Source of the DNA: Aphidius gifuensis
Taxonomy: Eukaryota; Arthropoda; Insecta; Hymenoptera; Braconidae
DNA: 64,000 nucleotides
Assembly (NCBI RefSeq): GCF_014905175.1
Contig: NC_057788.1
Location: 2,294,001 to 2,358,000, forward strand
Reading direction: 5' to 3'
This document shows, one piece after another, positions 60,840 through 64,000 of the stretch. Every line of letters begins with the position of its first letter. The first letter of the stretch is position 1. Made by a program: the position numbers and the translations under genes. The notes under the pieces were generated by a model that saw only the letters and a program-made list of their open reading frames with translations, was not told the DNA's origin and made no database searches.

Positions 60840-63800
60840 TAAAAATTGACTTAAAAATTCAAAAAAAAAAAAAATAATAAAACAAACAAATAAATATATT
60901 TTTATTTTTATAAAAATAATAGAAAATCATAAAATTTATTAATCCAAGATCAATAAAATAAAAATACCAATATAATAGTTTAAAAATTGATAAATAAAAA
61001 AAAAATTTTTTTTTCAATTTTTAACTACTTTTATGGCGTTAAACATTGATCAATGTCCATTCCACATTCTTCAACGATTTCAATTATTATACCATCTAGT
61101 TTTTATATTTATATATTTAATATATATTTTTTTTTATCTCTTTTGATTAATTCCTTTAAATTTCTTTCATGGTATTTGAAAAAAAAAAAAAAAAATCTTT
61201 ATATTCATTTATTTAATTTTTTGTTTTCATTTAAAGTTAAGAACCAGATGTCAAATTGTTAATCAGAAATCGCAGGTGCCCTCGATCGACATTCTCAAGT
61301 TTTCCTCTGGCTCATCTTCTTTTTTATTTTTGAGTTTTTTTAAAGGTTTTTTTTTTCGTTTCGTTTCCTTCTGCGACAAATCTTTATTTTTCTTATAACC
61401 GAGAGTAGAATCGGTTGGATACTCAGTCGTATATATATGATAAAAATACTCAACGATGATGCACCAGCTAACATACATGTAAAATGTATATATGTATTAT
61501 TTTTTTTTTGTATTTTTTTATTAGTTAAAGGAGTGCGATTCGAGTCGTTCTTGGAACGCGTCGCGCGGTCTGACTCCCTCGAAACGACTGGCAATCCATC
61601 CAAAGCTTGCATTCCCATGTCTAATCCATTTAACATAAACTTGCAGTCGGCTCTTCTTTGCTATATTTATTTATTTGTTTTTTTTTTTTTTCTTTATGAT
61701 TTTTATACTTTTTTTATCTTTGTCAAAAGGACATCAGTAACAACAGCAACTATACAAATACCCAAGATATTGATGCTCTCGCGCGACGAGTCAATTCCGT
61801 GTAAAATCTTCATGGTGGTCAGTCAAATAAAATTCTGTTTAAAAAAATTTTTTTATTTTTTGTAAAATTGCCATCTCAATTGTTTATAAATTGTTTGGTA
61901 TTTTTTTTATTTTTTTAAATTGCTGTCTTTACTCATCATTAAAATAAAAAAATTAAAATTTTTTAAATTCATTAATTTTATTTAATAAATATTATCAATT
62001 AATCAATTAATAATTTTTTTTTTTCAAATAAATAATCATTTAAATTTTATTTTCATGAAAAAAATCTTTTCTGTTTTATTATTTTTTAATTTCCATTAAT
62101 TTTCAAATTAATTTAGTTGAAAAAAAAACCCAAAAATCAATTGATAAAATTTGATTTTTTTATTTTTATGTATTAGCTATTTTCAATTGAAATAAATGTT
62201 TAAAAAATTTGTAATTTTTTTAATACGTGATGATGATCAACAATGGAATTGATATTTAAAAAAACATGTTGTATACAGGTTGTCCATAAAAGCCAACACA
62301 GGTGTCTTCGTTCACCCAACATGGTTGTCTTCGTGGAATACCAACAGTTGTATGTGCTTTTTTTAAATTAACCATGTAGAATCTCCTTCTTTTTTTTTAA
62401 ATTCAACTTATTTTTAAAAGTATATCTATACTGTCATTTAACTTTGTTTTACTACCAATATTTTTTTCTTCATTTTAAATTATTTTTTTTTTTTTTCTGC
62501 AACTAAAACATATTGCCTCATGAATTAAAGAGTCTGATGTATGTCTATACACGACATTAGTGATATATTTCTTACTCTTTACCGCTTATATGAACATTTC
62601 AATTTTCTTTTGGATTATTTCAAATTTCAAATATATAACTTGTATATTTATTTGTCAGTTATCTGTTGCTGCTGCTGGTGTTTTTTTTTTTTTTTTTTTT
62701 ATAACTTTATTACAAGTAATCTACAATTTACCATTTAATGACATCATATAAAACTGTAAAATATATATACGCTTTTCGTTTTTTTTTTATAAAATACATA
62801 TAAAAGTTGCTCGTTAATGCACACCAGGTGCCATATTAACAACAACTTTATATGTCTTTTTCAACTCCAATTGTGTCGATAATATTTCTTCCTCATACCT
62901 TATAACTATATTTATTTCAATTCACATATTGATTGGCATCAATGTACCTTTGTTTTCTTTCAATCTATTATTATGGAGCTAATGTTTAAATTCAAGTTTT
63001 TAATAATAAACATTTGAAGCTTGTTGATAAAGACATTTTACTTGTTAACTTATGTATTATCCTTTTATATATAATTAATCTTCCATAAATTGAATTCTCT
63101 AGGGCTCGATTTCAATTATTATTTTATTTTCAAATATTTTTATTTTTCCCACATGATATGTTTATAGCTTTTGTGTGTGCTGTCATGAATAAATAAAATA
63201 AACAACACTGTGAGAAAAATATTATCATTATGATTAATTTACTCTTTTTTTTTGTTTGTTATTATTATTTTTTAGTGTTTTATTTTTTTTTATTTTTCAC
63301 TTTACTAATTTGTTTTTAACGAGTTGATACATTGCTGATAAGTAAATGAAGATAGTATATCGAAGGAAAACTTATGGTGCGTGTGCAAGTGTAATTACGA
63401 GATGTGAAAAGTGAAAGCATTAATATAATATAAAATAAAATTATTAGATTGATTGAGATAAATGATATGCGAGCTTGTTCGATGAGCCCTGACCTTTCTT
63501 AATATGTTTTATTGCAATTAGTATTATCTTTTAAATATTTCAATATGTCAAAATAACTAGAGTACTATTTTACAGGAAATTTTACATTTAAAAAAGGGTA
63601 TTTAAATTTTTTTATTCAAAAAATTTATTTCTATTATAATATTGAATTTTTAAATTCTAAATTTGATAAATTTCATTTAATTTTTATAACAACTTTTTAT
63701 TTTTTTCTTGCAACCAAGCCCTTTAATTTTACATTAATTTTCACAATTATTTATTCTAAAAAATAATAATAAATAATTATCAATTTATTTTTAATTATTT

Positions 63801-64000
63801 ATATATTTTTTTTTTGTTTGTTTTATTAATTTATAATTATTTTTTTAAAATTTTTTTGCATATGTAATAAATGTAATAAAAATTGGATAGACAGCTGAGG
63901 TAAAAATGTAAGGCAGGTCGTTCGCGTTTTGACCAGGGGTTGTCATTAACTGGGAGCTCACTCGAGAGATAACCACTACCTGCCACCGCACAGCTAATTT
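60840..64000. other. Right-end region with coding-like islands but no gene model
   Basis: Mostly AT-rich. Higher-GC islands lie at 61262-61470, 61520-61660 and 61725-61815. Each is open in two or three frames, some with good acceptors on the plus strand (ATTAG before 61526, CAAAAG before 61730) but no matching donors. A tandem 22-23-base repeat lies at 62290-62334. The last 110 bases form another island with inverted GGCAGGT/ACCTGCC. Confidence 0.35.
62290..62334. repeat. Two tandem imperfect 22-23 base units
   Basis: Units 62290-62311 and 62312-62334 share CCAACA.GG.(T)GTCTTCGT. They stand out as a GC-balanced patch in AT-rich sequence. Function unknown. Confidence 0.5.

Noticed and set aside
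61437..61865. 142-codon plus-strand frame
   Set aside because: It joins two GC-balanced islands through poly-Phe/Tyr translation of a T-rich stretch; as one protein it is not credible, though the islands themselves are reported.

Overview
The window is strongly AT-rich animal DNA with GT-AG introns of two kinds: short ones of about 60 to 300 bases, and a few of many kilobases. Homopolymer A/T tracts and microsatellites are dense. Protein content points to an insect: a Lrch orthologue, a Spatzle-type Toll ligand and a gastrulation-defective (gd)-type serine protease. Very low GC with compact introns in the left part suggests a hymenopteran such as a parasitoid wasp, but the taxon is inference. 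No bacterial operons, CRISPR arrays, rRNA or tRNA genes were seen.

Layout. 576-1192 (+): the 3' exons of cysteine dioxygenase (CDO1), whose start lies left of the window. 1726-2632 (-): a three-exon BRCT protein resembling the shelterin subunit RAP1/TERF2IP. 3624-5590 (+): a four-exon gd-like serine protease. 5997-7612 (-): a six-exon Spatzle-like cystine-knot ligand, convergent with the protease. 8106-25444 (+): Lrch (leucine-rich repeats plus calponin homology domain), with a 10.3 kb first intron and two alternative last exons, one of which adds a C-terminal membrane anchor. 28.06-29.41 kb (+): a promoter-like region and a first coding exon carrying an engrailed-homology-1-like repressor motif, probably the start of a developmental transcription factor. 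29.4-51.4 kb: about 22 kb with no convincing exon, holding repeats, a mobile element and higher-GC islands that look regulatory. 51.4-52.33 kb (+): a TATA promoter and leader exon ending in a strong splice donor. 52.3-64 kb: mostly AT-rich non-coding DNA, with unresolved coding-like islands on the minus strand between 59.4 and 61.8 kb.

Functional links. The protease and the Spatzle-like gene are adjacent and convergent, and in insects gd acts upstream of Spatzle cleavage in the Toll pathway. Both genes carry a related foldback element in an intron. The protease keeps the catalytic triad but has Met at the oxyanion-hole glycine position and a furin-type site at the zymogen junction, so it may not act as a standard protease. 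The CDO1, BRCT and Lrch genes have no obvious functional link to these two.

Repeats. Two pairs of long direct repeats (27.07/31.25 kb and 32.76/38.68 kb), a repeat pair in the left intergenic spaces (1.38/2.91 kb), two intronic foldback elements (4.2 and 6.55 kb) and a TIR element at 45.24-45.74 kb with perfect 20-base termini. Exon boundaries were derived by hand from GT-AG sites, reading frame and family similarity; no transcript data were available.
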